Source: Paracoccaceae bacterium
Lineage (GTDB): Bacteria; Pseudomonadota; Alphaproteobacteria; Rhodobacterales; Rhodobacteraceae
Assembly (NCBI GenBank): GCA_026982275.1
Contig: JALSHK010000477.1
Span: 1 to 8,507 of the forward strand
Length of the DNA: 8,507 bases
Direction: 5' to 3'
The notes beneath the pieces are model-generated. The model saw only the letters and a program-made list of their open reading frames with translations, was not told where the DNA came from and ran no database searches. The first letter of the stretch is position 1, and each line of letters begins with the position of its first letter. Positions 1 to 6,952 of this stretch are shown piece by piece. Both the position numbers and the translations under genes were made by a program.

Positions 1-1225
1 GATAATCCCGCTCCAGATCACGGATCAGCCCTGACACCCCGTCATGGGGAAAATCCCCGCCGGGCAGCGCGGCCTTGTCCGTCCAGCCCTCTGATTTATA
101 ATCAAGGTGGTTCTCCAGCTTGACCATAGCCGCTTCCGCCAGCTTGCGATAGGTGGTAATTTTGCCGCCGAAAACGCTCAGCAAGGGCGGGCCGTCTTCG
201 TTCAGGCTCAGCACATAGTCACGGGTGGCCTCGGTGGCGCTGCTCGCACCGTCATCATAAAGCGGGCGCACGCCGGAAAAGGTCCAGACTATTTCGTCCT
301 TCTCGATAGGCTTACGGAAATATTCACTGGCGAAATGCCGCAAATAATCCGCTTCATCGGCTGTGCATTCAGGGGTGCCTATATTGGTGCCCTGATCACG
401 ATCGGTCGTGCCGATCAGGGTAAAATCACCCTCATAGGGGATGGCAAAGATGATCCGGTTATCCGACCCCTGAAAGAAATAGGCGCGCTCGTGCCGAAAC
501 AGCTTCTTGACCACAATATGGCTGCCCCGCACCAACCGCACATTTTCGCGGGTGTCTATCTGGGCGATATCATGCAGAACGCTGGCCACCCACGGGCCGG
601 CAGCATTTACCAACACCCGGGTGCGAATCTTCAGATATTCCCCCTGCCGGTCGATTTCCACCTCCCAGAGACTACCCCGCCGCTTGGCGGAAATCACCCT
701 GCTTCGGGTCATGATATCGGCACCACGCGCCTTGGCATCGGCGGCATTCAGCACCACAAGCCGGCTATCCTGCACCCAGCAGTCGGAATATTCAAACGCC
801 TTTTCAAGAGTGGATTTCAGCGGTTTTCCGGCCTCGTCACGGGTAAGGTCAAGGGTTTTCGTGGGGGGCAGGATTTTCCGCCCTCCCAGATGATCATAGA
901 TAAACAGCCCCACCCGGATCAGCCAGCCTGGCCGCATATCCTTATGAAGCGGCAGAACAAATCGCATCGGCCAGCTGATATGGGGCATGTTGCGCAGCAA
1001 AACCTCGCGCTCGATCAGGGCCTCGCGCACCAGCCGGAATTTGTAATATTCCAGATAACGCAGGCCGCCATGGAAAAGCTTGGTCGAGGCCGAAGATGTG
1101 GCGCTGGCCAGATCATCCATCTCCGCCAGGCCCACGCGCAAGCCGCGCCCCACGGCATCGCGGGCAATCCCGCAGCCATTGACGCCACCGCCAATCACAA
1201 AAATATCGTAAATTTCGTCAGACAC
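1..1225 (-). CDS. glpD: Aerobic glycerol-3-phosphate dehydrogenase, N-terminal part (cut by window edge)
   Basis: This flavoprotein would oxidise sn-glycerol 3-phosphate to dihydroxyacetone phosphate at the inner face of the cytoplasmic membrane and pass electrons to quinone. The reading frame opens with an FAD-binding dinucleotide fold, GGGVNGCG at residues 12-19. It continues with the family stretch GGLRYLEYY soon after, NAAGPW at 207-212 and FGGKITTYRKLAE at 352-364, all typical of GlpD. About 408 codons are present. E. coli GlpD has about 501 residues, so roughly the last fifth, the C-terminal helical domain, lies outside the window. I chose the GTG at 1225, which has a weak GGAA upstream and gives an N terminus (VSDEIYDIFVIGGG) matching the family. 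An in-frame ATG at 1264 would add 13 unusual residues and would overlap the candidate -10 box. The gene is divergent from the DeoR-family regulator at 1379, which supports glycerol-inducible control. Identity is secure; the exact start is less so. Confidence 0.95.
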   Translation of the reverse strand, partial: MSDEIYDIFVIGGGVNGCGIARDAVGRGLRVGLAEMDDLASATSSASTKLFHGGLRYLEYYKFRLVREALIEREVLLRNMPHISWPMRFVLPLHKDMRPGWLIRVGLFIYDHLGGRKILPPTKTLDLTRDEAGKPLKSTLEKAFEYSDCWVQDSRLVVLNAADAKARGADIMTRSRVISAKRRGSLWEVEIDRQGEYLKIRTRVLVNAAGPWVASVLHDIAQIDTRENVRLVRGSHIVVKKLFRHERAYFFQGSDNRIIFAIPYEGDFTLIGTTDRDQGTNIGTPECTADEADYLRHFASEYFRKPIEKDEIVWTFSGVRPLYDDGASSATEATRDYVLSLNEDGPPLLSVFGGKITTYRKLAEAAMVKLENHLDYKSEGWTDKAALPGGDFPHDGVSGLIRDLERDY

Positions 1226-1256
1226 TGCAGGTTCCGATTGGAGTTGGATGAACCCT

Positions 1257-1285
1257 ATTTTCATTTTATTTTCACTTGGAGTCAA
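1257..1285 (-). promoter_or_regulatory. Candidate sigma-70 type promoter of glpD
   Basis: On the minus strand TTGACT (1285-1280) matches the -35 consensus in five of six bases. It is followed after 17 bp by GAAAAT (1262-1257), a weaker -10. Transcription would start near 1250, leaving a leader of about 25 bases before the GTG at 1225. Both boxes are embedded in the TTTCA repeat array, the arrangement expected for repression by occlusion. The -10 match is poor, so this is only a candidate. Confidence 0.4.
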
Positions 1286-1320
1286 TTGGTTTTCATTTTT
1301 TTCTTTTTTGCTTTCACTTT
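1258..1320. promoter_or_regulatory. Helically phased TTTCA-type repeat array between glpD and glpR (candidate GlpR operator)
   Basis: Four copies of TTTCAYTT are visible, with their central C at 1262, 1273, 1294 and 1315, so steps of 11, 21 and 21 bp. A degenerate copy, GTCAATT, has its C at 1283, filling one gap in phase. A T-run interrupted by C at 1303 nearly fills the other. All copies point the same way and would lie on one face of the helix. The tract is much more T-rich than its surroundings. DeoR-family repressors are known to bind repeated short half-sites. The E. coli GlpR half-site differs in sequence, so assignment to this GlpR is inference from position and phasing. The array covers the candidate glpD promoter and lies just upstream of the glpR leader. 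Confidence 0.6.
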
Positions 1321-1341
1321 GGCGAGCTTGACGATTGCCCG

Positions 1342-1363
1342 CTCAAATGCGAGCCTCAAATGC
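1342..1363. repeat. Short direct repeat in the glpR leader
   Basis: The nonamer CTCAAATGC occurs at 1342-1350 and again at 1355-1363, a period of 13 bp. It lies between the TTTCA array and the glpR Shine-Dalgarno sequence. It could be a second protein-binding element or simply a chance duplication; nothing else in the window repeats it. No good glpR promoter could be fixed here: TTGACG at 1328-1333 resembles a -35 box but has no convincing -10 at normal spacing. Confidence 0.4.
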
Positions 1364-1378
1364 CAAACTGGAGCCGGA

Positions 1379-2140
1379 ATGAACCTTACTTTTCGCCAAA
1401 AAGAAATTTTGAGCGCGGTGCGCACCGCCGGTCGCGTCGCCGTGGATTCGCTTTCATCCGCGCTGGATGTGACCCCGCAAACCATCCGCCGCGACCTGAA
1501 TATATTATGCGATGAAGGGCATTTAACGCGCGTGCATGGCGGTGCAATATTGCAATCCGGCGTGGCCAACACCGCTTATGAGGCCCGCAAAAACCTGTCT
1601 GCCGAAGCCAAGGAGGCTATCGGCCAGCTTTGCGCGCAGGCCATTCCCGATGATGCCTCGCTTTTCATCAATATCGGCACCACCACCGAGGCCGTGGCCC
1701 GTCATCTACGAACAAGGCGGGATTTGCTGGTAATTACCAATAATCTGAATGTTGCCAATATCATGGCCGAAAATCCCCATTGCGGCGTTATGGTTACCGG
1801 CGGCATGCTTCGCCGGGCCGATGGCGGGCTGATGGGGGAATCAACCCTCGACACGGTAAAACAATTCAAAGCCGATTTCGCGGTAATCGGGGTTTCGGCC
1901 ATTGATGAGGACGGCTCTTTGCTGGATTTTGACTATCGCGAGGTGCGGATTTCGAAAGCGATTATTGCCAATGCGCGCAAGGTATATCTGGTTGCCGACA
2001 CCAGCAAGCTTAAACGCTCTGCCCCGGCCCGGATCGGTCATTTGAGTGATATTGACGGCTTTTTCACCGAGCAGCCGCTGCCCGCACCGCTGGCGCAAAT
2101 CTGCGCCCAACACGGGGTAACGGTCCACACACCGAAGTAA
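1379..2140 (+). CDS. glpR: DeoR-family transcriptional repressor, probable glycerol-3-phosphate regulator
   Basis: This is a 253-residue regulator, almost exactly the length of E. coli GlpR (252). An N-terminal winged helix-turn-helix spans residues 5-56, with the DeoR signature from VTPQTIRRDL (31-40) to RVHGGA (51-56). The C-terminal sugar-phosphate sensor domain follows. It has the phosphate-binding NIGTTT loop at 98-103, TNN at 120-122, TGG at 140-142 and REVRISK at 187-193. DeoR sensors of this type bind a phosphorylated sugar or glycerol 3-phosphate and release DNA. The true start is the ATG at 1379, preceded by GGAG at 1370-1373. The frame stays open upstream to 107, but that stretch is the antisense of glpD and has no regulator-like sequence. 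Divergence from glpD makes glycerol 3-phosphate the likely effector. The sequence alone cannot exclude another phosphosugar, but the neighbour makes GlpR much the best name. Confidence 0.9.
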   Translation: MNLTFRQKEILSAVRTAGRVAVDSLSSALDVTPQTIRRDLNILCDEGHLTRVHGGAILQSGVANTAYEARKNLSAEAKEAIGQLCAQAIPDDASLFINIGTTTEAVARHLRTRRDLLVITNNLNVANIMAENPHCGVMVTGGMLRRADGGLMGESTLDTVKQFKADFAVIGVSAIDEDGSLLDFDYREVRISKAIIANARKVYLVADTSKLKRSAPARIGHLSDIDGFFTEQPLPAPLAQICAQHGVTVHTPK

Positions 2141-2155
2141 CCGCCACCGCACTGG

Positions 2156-2171
2156 ATTTGTGGTCACAAAT
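2156..2171. repeat. Palindrome ATTTGTG-GT-CACAAAT after glpR
   Basis: Two perfect 7-base arms, ATTTGTG at 2156-2162 and CACAAAT at 2165-2171, flank a 2-base centre, beginning 16 bases after the glpR stop. It is AT-rich and has no T-run, so it is not an intrinsic terminator. It resembles a dimer operator in form, but no promoter or gene start is near. Its role is unknown. The rest of the 244-bp gap between glpR and maeB is AT-rich and contains only the maeB terminator. Confidence 0.45.
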
Positions 2172-2321
2172 AAATATACCCGTTTCTTACCCGGAAAACC
2201 CAGCACTGTTGAGCAGGATTAAAATTATAGTATTTCGATAGATTGCCGTCGGATATCGCAATGAATTTGCATATTTCGAACATATCCCGAAAAATACAAT
2301 TAATCTCTATCGAGCCTCTAT

Positions 2322-2364
2322 AAAAAAGAAAAGCGCAGCAAAGCAGCCCTTCTGCCATGCCGCG
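2322..2364 (-). terminator. Intrinsic terminator of maeB
   Basis: Read on the minus strand, beginning 20 bases past the maeB stop, CGCGGCA (2364-2358) pairs with TGCTGCG (2340-2334), with one G-U. An inner stem of GCAG with CTGC closes over the loop AAGGG. The two stems are separated only by a T-T mismatch and a G-U pair. The hairpin is followed at once by CTTTTCTTTTTT (2333-2322). Hairpin, U-tract and position all fit a Rho-independent terminator. On the plus strand there is no U-tract after the stem, so it probably does not serve glpR. Confidence 0.85.
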
Positions 2365-2384
2365 TTATTATGTTTCAGCTTATC

Positions 2385-4652
2385 TCAGCTATAGGTCGCG
2401 ACGGGGGTGCCAGCTAGCGCCGCAATATTCAGCAGGCCGCGCGCGGTGATTGATGGCGTTACGATATGGGCCTTATTGCCCATCCCCATCAGGATCGGCC
2501 CCACTTCCAGCCCGCCCGCCGACATCTTCAGAATATTGCGCACCGCCGAAGCGGCATCGGAATTGGCAAATATCAGCACATTCGCCGCCCCTTCATAAAC
2601 CGTATTCGGGAAAATCTTGCGCCGCAGCGGCTCGCTCAAAGCCGCATCGGTATGCATCTCGCCTTCATATATGAAATCCAGATCCATCCGGTCCAGCATC
2701 GAAATCGCCTCTCGCATCCGCAGCGCTGAATCCGTATCCAGATTGCCGAATTGCGAATGCGAGCAAAGCGCGATTTTGGGTTGCAAGCCAAACCGGCACA
2801 CATGACGCGCCGCCCCCAAAACCGATTCGACCATCTGCTGCGCGCTCGGCTCGGCATTCACATGGGTATCTGCAATAAATAGCGGGCCGTTTTCAAGGAT
2901 CATCAAAGAAAGCGCGCCGCGCGGGGTCAGCCCGTCTGTACCCAGCACTTGCTGCACATAATTCAAATGCCACAGATATTGCCCGAAAGTGCCGCATATC
3001 AGGCTATCGGCATCGCCCCGCGCCACCATCACCGCCGCAATCGCTGTCGTATTCGTGCGCAAAATCGCCTTGGCCAAATCAGGGGTTACCCCCTTGCGCT
3101 GCATGATATCGTGATATGTCCCCCAATAGTCGCGAAAACGCGGATCATTTTGCGGGTTTACCAGCTCGAAATGCTCCCCCTCGCGCATGGGCAGGCCAAA
3201 GCGTTCCAGCCGGGATTCGATCACCTCTGGCCGCCCGATCAGGATCGGCATATCGGTCATTTCCTCGATCATCGCATGGGCCGCGCGCAGCACGCGCTCG
3301 CTCTCGCCCTCGGCAAATACGATCTTGCGCACCGCGCGGCGCGCCGCATCAAACACCGGCCGCATGATAAGCGCCGAGCGAAACACCGAGCTTTCCAGTT
3401 TTTGGCGATAGGCATCAAGATCGGCAATCGGGCGGGTGGCGACTCCGCTTTCCATCGCCGCCTTGACCACAGCGCCCGAAACGATCGCCAGCAGGCGGGG
3501 ATCAAAGGGCTTGGGAATCAAATATTCCGGCCCGAATTTCAGGTTTTCATCGCGGTAGGCCGCCGCTGCCTCGGCGCTGGAGCTGGCCCGCGCCAGCTCG
3601 GCAATGCCCTCTACGCAGGCGATTTCCATAGCGTCATTGATCGTGGTTGCGCCCACATCCAGCGCACCGCGAAAGATGAACGGGAAACACAGCACATTAT
3701 TCACCTGATTGGGAAAATCGGAGCGCCCGGTGGCCATGATCGCATCGGGCGCGACCTTGCGCACCTCGTCGGGCATGATCTCGGGCGTGGGGTTGGCCAG
3801 GGCAAATATAATCGGCTTTGCTGCCATTTTTCCAACCATTTCAGGCGTCAGCACCCCGGGGCCGGAAAGCCCGAGAAACAGATCCGCGCCTTCAATTACC
3901 TGATCAAGGCTACGCAGCGCGGTATCCTGTGCAAAGGCTGCTTTCTGCGGCGAGGTCTCGGCCTCACGGCCCTTATAGACCAGCCCGTCAATATCACAAA
4001 GCCAGATATTCTCGCGTTTCACCCCGAGCTTGAGCAGCATATTCAGGCAGGCAATCCCCGCCGCCCCGCCGCCGGTGCTAACCACCTTGATATCGGCAAA
4101 ATCCTTTTTGGCCACATAAAGCGCATTCAAAGCCGCTGCGCCGACCACGATCGCCGTGCCGTGCTGGTCATCGTGGAACACCGGGATATTCATCCGCTCG
4201 CGGCAGAGCTTCTCCACGATAAAACATTCCGGCGCTTTGATATCTTCCAGATTGATCGCGCCAAAGGTCGGCTCAAGCGCGGTAATGATATCGGCCAGCT
4301 TTTCGGGATCACTTTCATCCAGCTCGATATCAAAGCAATCGATATTGGCGAATTTCTTGAAAAGCACCGCCTTGCCTTCCATGATCGGCTTGCTGGCCAG
4401 CGCGCCGATATTGCCCAGCCCCAAAGCCGCCGAGCCATTGGTCACCACCCCCACCAGATTGCCACGCGCGGTAAAACGCGCCGCGGCGGATGGGTCTTCC
4501 CTGATTTCCACACAAGCCTCGGCCACACCCGGCGAATAGGCCAACGCCAGATCCCGCCCGTTGGCCAGCGGCTTGGTCGCCCGCACCTCCAGCTTCCCGG
4601 GTTTTGGGAATTCGTGATAGTTCAGCGCCGGCGTATTGGGTTTCTTGGTCAT
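2385..4652 (-). CDS. maeB: NADP-type malic enzyme with C-terminal phosphotransacetylase-like domain
   Basis: This 755-residue enzyme would decarboxylate (S)-malate oxidatively to pyruvate and CO2 with reduction of NAD(P)+, linking the TCA cycle to pyruvate and supplying NADPH. E. coli MaeB has 759 residues. Visible sites include AYSPGVAEAC (38-47, holding the conserved Tyr39) and the likely catalytic Lys94 in PIMEGKAVLFK. Metal and substrate sites appear in NLEDIKAPE (134-142) and FHDDQHGTA (159-167). The nucleotide-binding loop is STGGGAAGIA (192-201), followed by ALANPTPE (284-291) and PNQVNNVLCFPF (314-325). From about residue 430 to the end comes the phosphotransacetylase-like domain. In this family that domain is regulatory (acetyl-CoA responsive) rather than a working transferase. 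The ATG at 4652 has AAAGG seven bases upstream and matches family N termini. In-frame ATGs further up would add unrelated residues. The gene has its own candidate promoter and a strong terminator. Cofactor preference between NAD and NADP cannot be settled from sequence alone. Confidence 0.95.
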   Translation of the reverse strand: MTKKPNTPALNYHEFPKPGKLEVRATKPLANGRDLALAYSPGVAEACVEIREDPSAAARFTARGNLVGVVTNGSAALGLGNIGALASKPIMEGKAVLFKKFANIDCFDIELDESDPEKLADIITALEPTFGAINLEDIKAPECFIVEKLCRERMNIPVFHDDQHGTAIVVGAAALNALYVAKKDFADIKVVSTGGGAAGIACLNMLLKLGVKRENIWLCDIDGLVYKGREAETSPQKAAFAQDTALRSLDQVIEGADLFLGLSGPGVLTPEMVGKMAAKPIIFALANPTPEIMPDEVRKVAPDAIMATGRSDFPNQVNNVLCFPFIFRGALDVGATTINDAMEIACVEGIAELARASSSAEAAAAYRDENLKFGPEYLIPKPFDPRLLAIVSGAVVKAAMESGVATRPIADLDAYRQKLESSVFRSALIMRPVFDAARRAVRKIVFAEGESERVLRAAHAMIEEMTDMPILIGRPEVIESRLERFGLPMREGEHFELVNPQNDPRFRDYWGTYHDIMQRKGVTPDLAKAILRTNTTAIAAVMVARGDADSLICGTFGQYLWHLNYVQQVLGTDGLTPRGALSLMILENGPLFIADTHVNAEPSAQQMVESVLGAARHVCRFGLQPKIALCSHSQFGNLDTDSALRMREAISMLDRMDLDFIYEGEMHTDAALSEPLRRKIFPNTVYEGAANVLIFANSDAASAVRNILKMSAGGLEVGPILMGMGNKAHIVTPSITARGLLNIAALAGTPVATYS

Positions 4653-4683
4653 CTTTGGGCCTTTTGTATACGAAGGGATGCCC

Positions 4684-4712
4684 ATTATGAGACAATCCCG
4701 CGCATATGAAAA
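4684..4712 (-). promoter_or_regulatory. Candidate promoter of maeB
   Basis: On the minus strand TTTTCA (4712-4707, four of six -35 bases) and CATAAT (4689-4684, five of six -10 bases) are separated by exactly 17 bp. Transcription would start near 4677, leaving a short leader of about 25 bases that carries the AAAGG ribosome site at 4664-4660. The 123-bp gap from the upstream flavoprotein gene is large enough for independent transcription. Read-through from the upstream gene is also possible. Confidence 0.45.
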
Positions 4713-4754
4713 CAGCCAATTCCGCTTTTCAAAGAATGAACCCGCACCATGCAA

Positions 4755-4775
4755 GGGCAGGGTTGTATCCCGCCC
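4755..4775 (-). terminator. GC-rich hairpin directly after the flavoprotein gene (weak terminator candidate)
   Basis: Immediately after the stop codon the minus strand reads GGGCGGG, a 6-base loop (ATACAA), then CCC-T-GCCC. This gives seven G-C pairs with one bulged T. No U-tract follows (TTGCAT), so termination would be inefficient or Rho-assisted. It may simply protect the 3' end or partly uncouple this gene from maeB. Confidence 0.35.
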
Positions 4776-6806
4776 CTACAAATGCACCGCCAGCCGGTAG
4801 GCCTCCAGCAAGGCCGCATGAATTGAGCGCGAGGTGAGCGCATCCCCCAGCCGGTGCAGGGTGTAGCCCTGTGGCGAGGCCGGTTGCGCGGCCCAGCTGG
4901 CCATGGCGTCCACATCCGTAATGCCCTTATTGGCGGCTCCGGCCTGCAGTTCAAAAAACACCTCGGCCAGCGGGTCGGTGCCGGTTTCCAGCAGCACCTG
5001 ATCGGTGATGATCTCTTGTGTCTGCCCCGTTAGCTCATGGGTGAGCGTGGCCAGCAGGCGGTTGCCTTCTTTGCGAATAGCGCCCAGCTTTTGATAAGCC
5101 AGCACCTCCACCCCCTGCGCCGCCAGCCGCTTGTGAAATACGATCCGGTCCGCATAGCCCATTTCGGTAGCGCAATGACTGTCTATCGTCGCCAGGGTCA
5201 CGCGGTGGTCGTTAGCTGACAGCATATCGGCGACGGCCACCGCCTCGTAGCGGCCCGTGTGATCACAAACCAGTATCTCCGGCTCGGCGCGCACATCCCC
5301 CGACAAAATATCCCAGCAAGACACCGCAAGCGCTGCCCCCTCAATAGCGCTTTCAGCCGGCATGCCGCCGGTGGCCACAAACACATGGTCGGGGTTTTCC
5401 GCCAGCACATCCGCCGCCCCGGCGTAAATATTGCAGCGCAGATCCACGCCTAGCGTTGCCAGCTCCGCCTCGCGCCAATCAATGATCTGGATCAGGTCTT
5501 TGCGCCAATTGGTTTTGGAGGCCAGCAACACCTGCCCGCCAAGCTTGGGTGCCGCCTCGAACAGCACCACCTTATGGCCACGCTCTGCCGCCACCCGTGC
5601 CGCCTCCAGCCCCGCAGGGCCGCCGCCAACCACCACCACCTTTTTGCCGGGCGCATCGCTGGGCGGCACTTCCATCGGCAGCAGGGTTTCACGCCCCGAG
5701 GCGGGGTTATGGATGCAGTGGATTTTCTTATAGAGGCAATGCGAGGCCCCGATGCAAGGGCGGATGCGATCTTCCTCGCCGCGCATGATTTTGTTCACGA
5801 TCTGCGGGTCGGCAATATGGGCGCGGGTCATCGCCACCATATCCAGCACGCCCTCGCGCACCGCGTGGCGGGCGTTGGCCACATCGGTGACCCGCGCCGC
5901 ATGGAAGATCGGCACACCGATTTCGCGCCTGAATTCACCGACTTTATCAAGGTAAGGGGCCAGCGGGCGGTTCATCCCCGGCATGTTTTCCTCGACCAGC
6001 GTAATTTCGGTGTCCATCCGGCCCACCATGCAATTAAAGAAATCCACCGCACCCTCGCGCTTGAGGATTTCGGCGATTTGCATGACCTCGTCAAAGCGCA
6101 GGCCACCTTCGCCCTCATCCAGCGTGAGCCGCATACCGACCACAAAATCATCGCCCACCTGGCGGCGGATTTCTTCATGCACCCGCAGCGCAAAGCGGGT
6201 GCGGTTTTCAATACTGCCGCCATAGCCATCGCTGCGCAGGTTCATCAGCGGCGAGAAAAACTGCCCGATCAAATGCCCGCCTGCCAGCGTTTCCAGCCCA
6301 TCCAGCCCGCCCGCCTTGCAGCGCCGCGCCGCCTGCCCGAAGGCCCTGACCACGCGGTCGATGTCATGGGCATCCATCGCGCGGGGGAAATTGCGGTGCA
6401 GGTCCTCGCGCACGGCTGATGGCGCAATGGTGGGCAGCCACGCCTCTGCCTGCGCATCCCCGCGCCGCCCCATATGGGTGATCTGGCACATCAGCGCCGC
6501 GCCGTGCTGGTGGATGCGCTCCGAGAACTCTTGAAAATACGGGATGATCTCGTCCGTCCCTGCATTCAGCTGGTTAAACACCGACGGGCTGTCGGGCGCG
6601 ATATTGGAGCTGCCACCAAACATCGTCAGCGCCAGCCCGCCCCTGGCCTTTTCCTCGTGGTAGCGCTGGTAGCGCAAGGCGGGCATATTGGCATCATCCA
6701 TCGCCGAAGCGTGCGAGCTGCTCATGATGCGGTTTTTCAGCGTCAGTCCGCGAAGGGTCAGGGGCCGCAACAGCGGGTCTTTTACGTGGCTAGTCGCTCT
6801 ATCCAT
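4776..6806 (-). CDS. Old-yellow-enzyme/FAD two-module oxidoreductase, StcD/DgcA-like N-methyl amino acid demethylase family
   Basis: This 676-residue protein has the architecture of trimethylamine dehydrogenase and 2,4-dienoyl-CoA reductase. An FMN-binding TIM barrel (about residues 8-340, with RSDGYGGSIENR at 191-202) leads to an Fe-S cysteine segment (351-364). An FAD/NAD(P) domain follows, opening with VVVGGGPAGLEAARVAAERG (391-410). The active-site segment LETLAGGHLIGQFFSP (171-186) lacks the HxxH/N pair of enone reductases. It resembles the group containing N-methylproline demethylase (StcD) and dimethylglycine demethylase (DgcA), so removal of an N-methyl group from a small methylated amine is the best guess. 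The substrate is not determinable. The cluster motif shows Cys351, Cys357 and Cys364, with Ala354 where trimethylamine dehydrogenase has a fourth Cys. The ATG at 6806 gives a family-like N terminus but has no clear Shine-Dalgarno; GTG at 6815 is an alternative. It lies upstream of maeB on the same strand and divergent from nhaA. Confidence 0.85.
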   Translation of the reverse strand: MDRATSHVKDPLLRPLTLRGLTLKNRIMSSSHASAMDDANMPALRYQRYHEEKARGGLALTMFGGSSNIAPDSPSVFNQLNAGTDEIIPYFQEFSERIHQHGAALMCQITHMGRRGDAQAEAWLPTIAPSAVREDLHRNFPRAMDAHDIDRVVRAFGQAARRCKAGGLDGLETLAGGHLIGQFFSPLMNLRSDGYGGSIENRTRFALRVHEEIRRQVGDDFVVGMRLTLDEGEGGLRFDEVMQIAEILKREGAVDFFNCMVGRMDTEITLVEENMPGMNRPLAPYLDKVGEFRREIGVPIFHAARVTDVANARHAVREGVLDMVAMTRAHIADPQIVNKIMRGEEDRIRPCIGASHCLYKKIHCIHNPASGRETLLPMEVPPSDAPGKKVVVVGGGPAGLEAARVAAERGHKVVLFEAAPKLGGQVLLASKTNWRKDLIQIIDWREAELATLGVDLRCNIYAGAADVLAENPDHVFVATGGMPAESAIEGAALAVSCWDILSGDVRAEPEILVCDHTGRYEAVAVADMLSANDHRVTLATIDSHCATEMGYADRIVFHKRLAAQGVEVLAYQKLGAIRKEGNRLLATLTHELTGQTQEIITDQVLLETGTDPLAEVFFELQAGAANKGITDVDAMASWAAQPASPQGYTLHRLGDALTSRSIHAALLEAYRLAVHL

Positions 6807-6832
6807 ATGGATCACACTAAACTGGGGGCAAC

Positions 6833-6844
6833 GCAGCGCGCTGC
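6833..6844. repeat. Perfect 12-bp palindrome upstream of the flavoprotein gene
   Basis: GCAGCGCGCTGC is its own reverse complement and ends 27 bases upstream of the flavoprotein ATG at 6806. Next to it lies GGTTATCAACC (6847-6857), a smaller inverted repeat. The position would suit an operator for the minus-strand gene or a leader hairpin. GC-rich palindromes of this length also arise by chance. No regulator for it is encoded in the window. Confidence 0.35.
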
Positions 6845-6952
6845 AGGTTATCAACCAAAACGATGTTGCGGCATTAAAAGCACGATTGCCTACGCGTTGC
6901 ATTGATTCTCTGGCGCGAAATTGTTCGGCCAAATCCCCCTTTTCTCCTTGCA

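Noticed and set aside
107..1378. A 424-codon plus-strand extension of the glpR frame upstream of its ATG, which would make a 677-residue protein
   Set aside because: It is antisense to glpD throughout most of its length, encodes no recognisable domain, and the glpR ATG at 1379 has a proper ribosome site and gives the family's normal length. The open frame is a by-product of glpD codon bias.
2235..2313. Inverted repeat TCGATAGA / TCTATCGA
   Set aside because: Arms of only eight bases separated by more than 60 bases in AT-rich DNA are weak, and no element type fits; chance is the simplest explanation.
2164..2358. A 64-codon minus-strand open frame in the gap after maeB
   Set aside because: It begins inside the maeB terminator hairpin, is AT-rich, has no ribosome site and looks non-coding.
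2949..4709. A 586-codon plus-strand open frame opposite maeB
   Set aside because: Its product is rich in Arg, His, Gly and Gln with no domain, and it lies exactly antisense to a certain malic enzyme. Long antisense frames of this kind are common opposite GC-rich genes.
5574..6419. A 281-codon plus-strand open frame opposite the flavoprotein gene
   Set aside because: It is antisense shadow of a well-supported coding region, with no plausible start context and no recognisable sequence.
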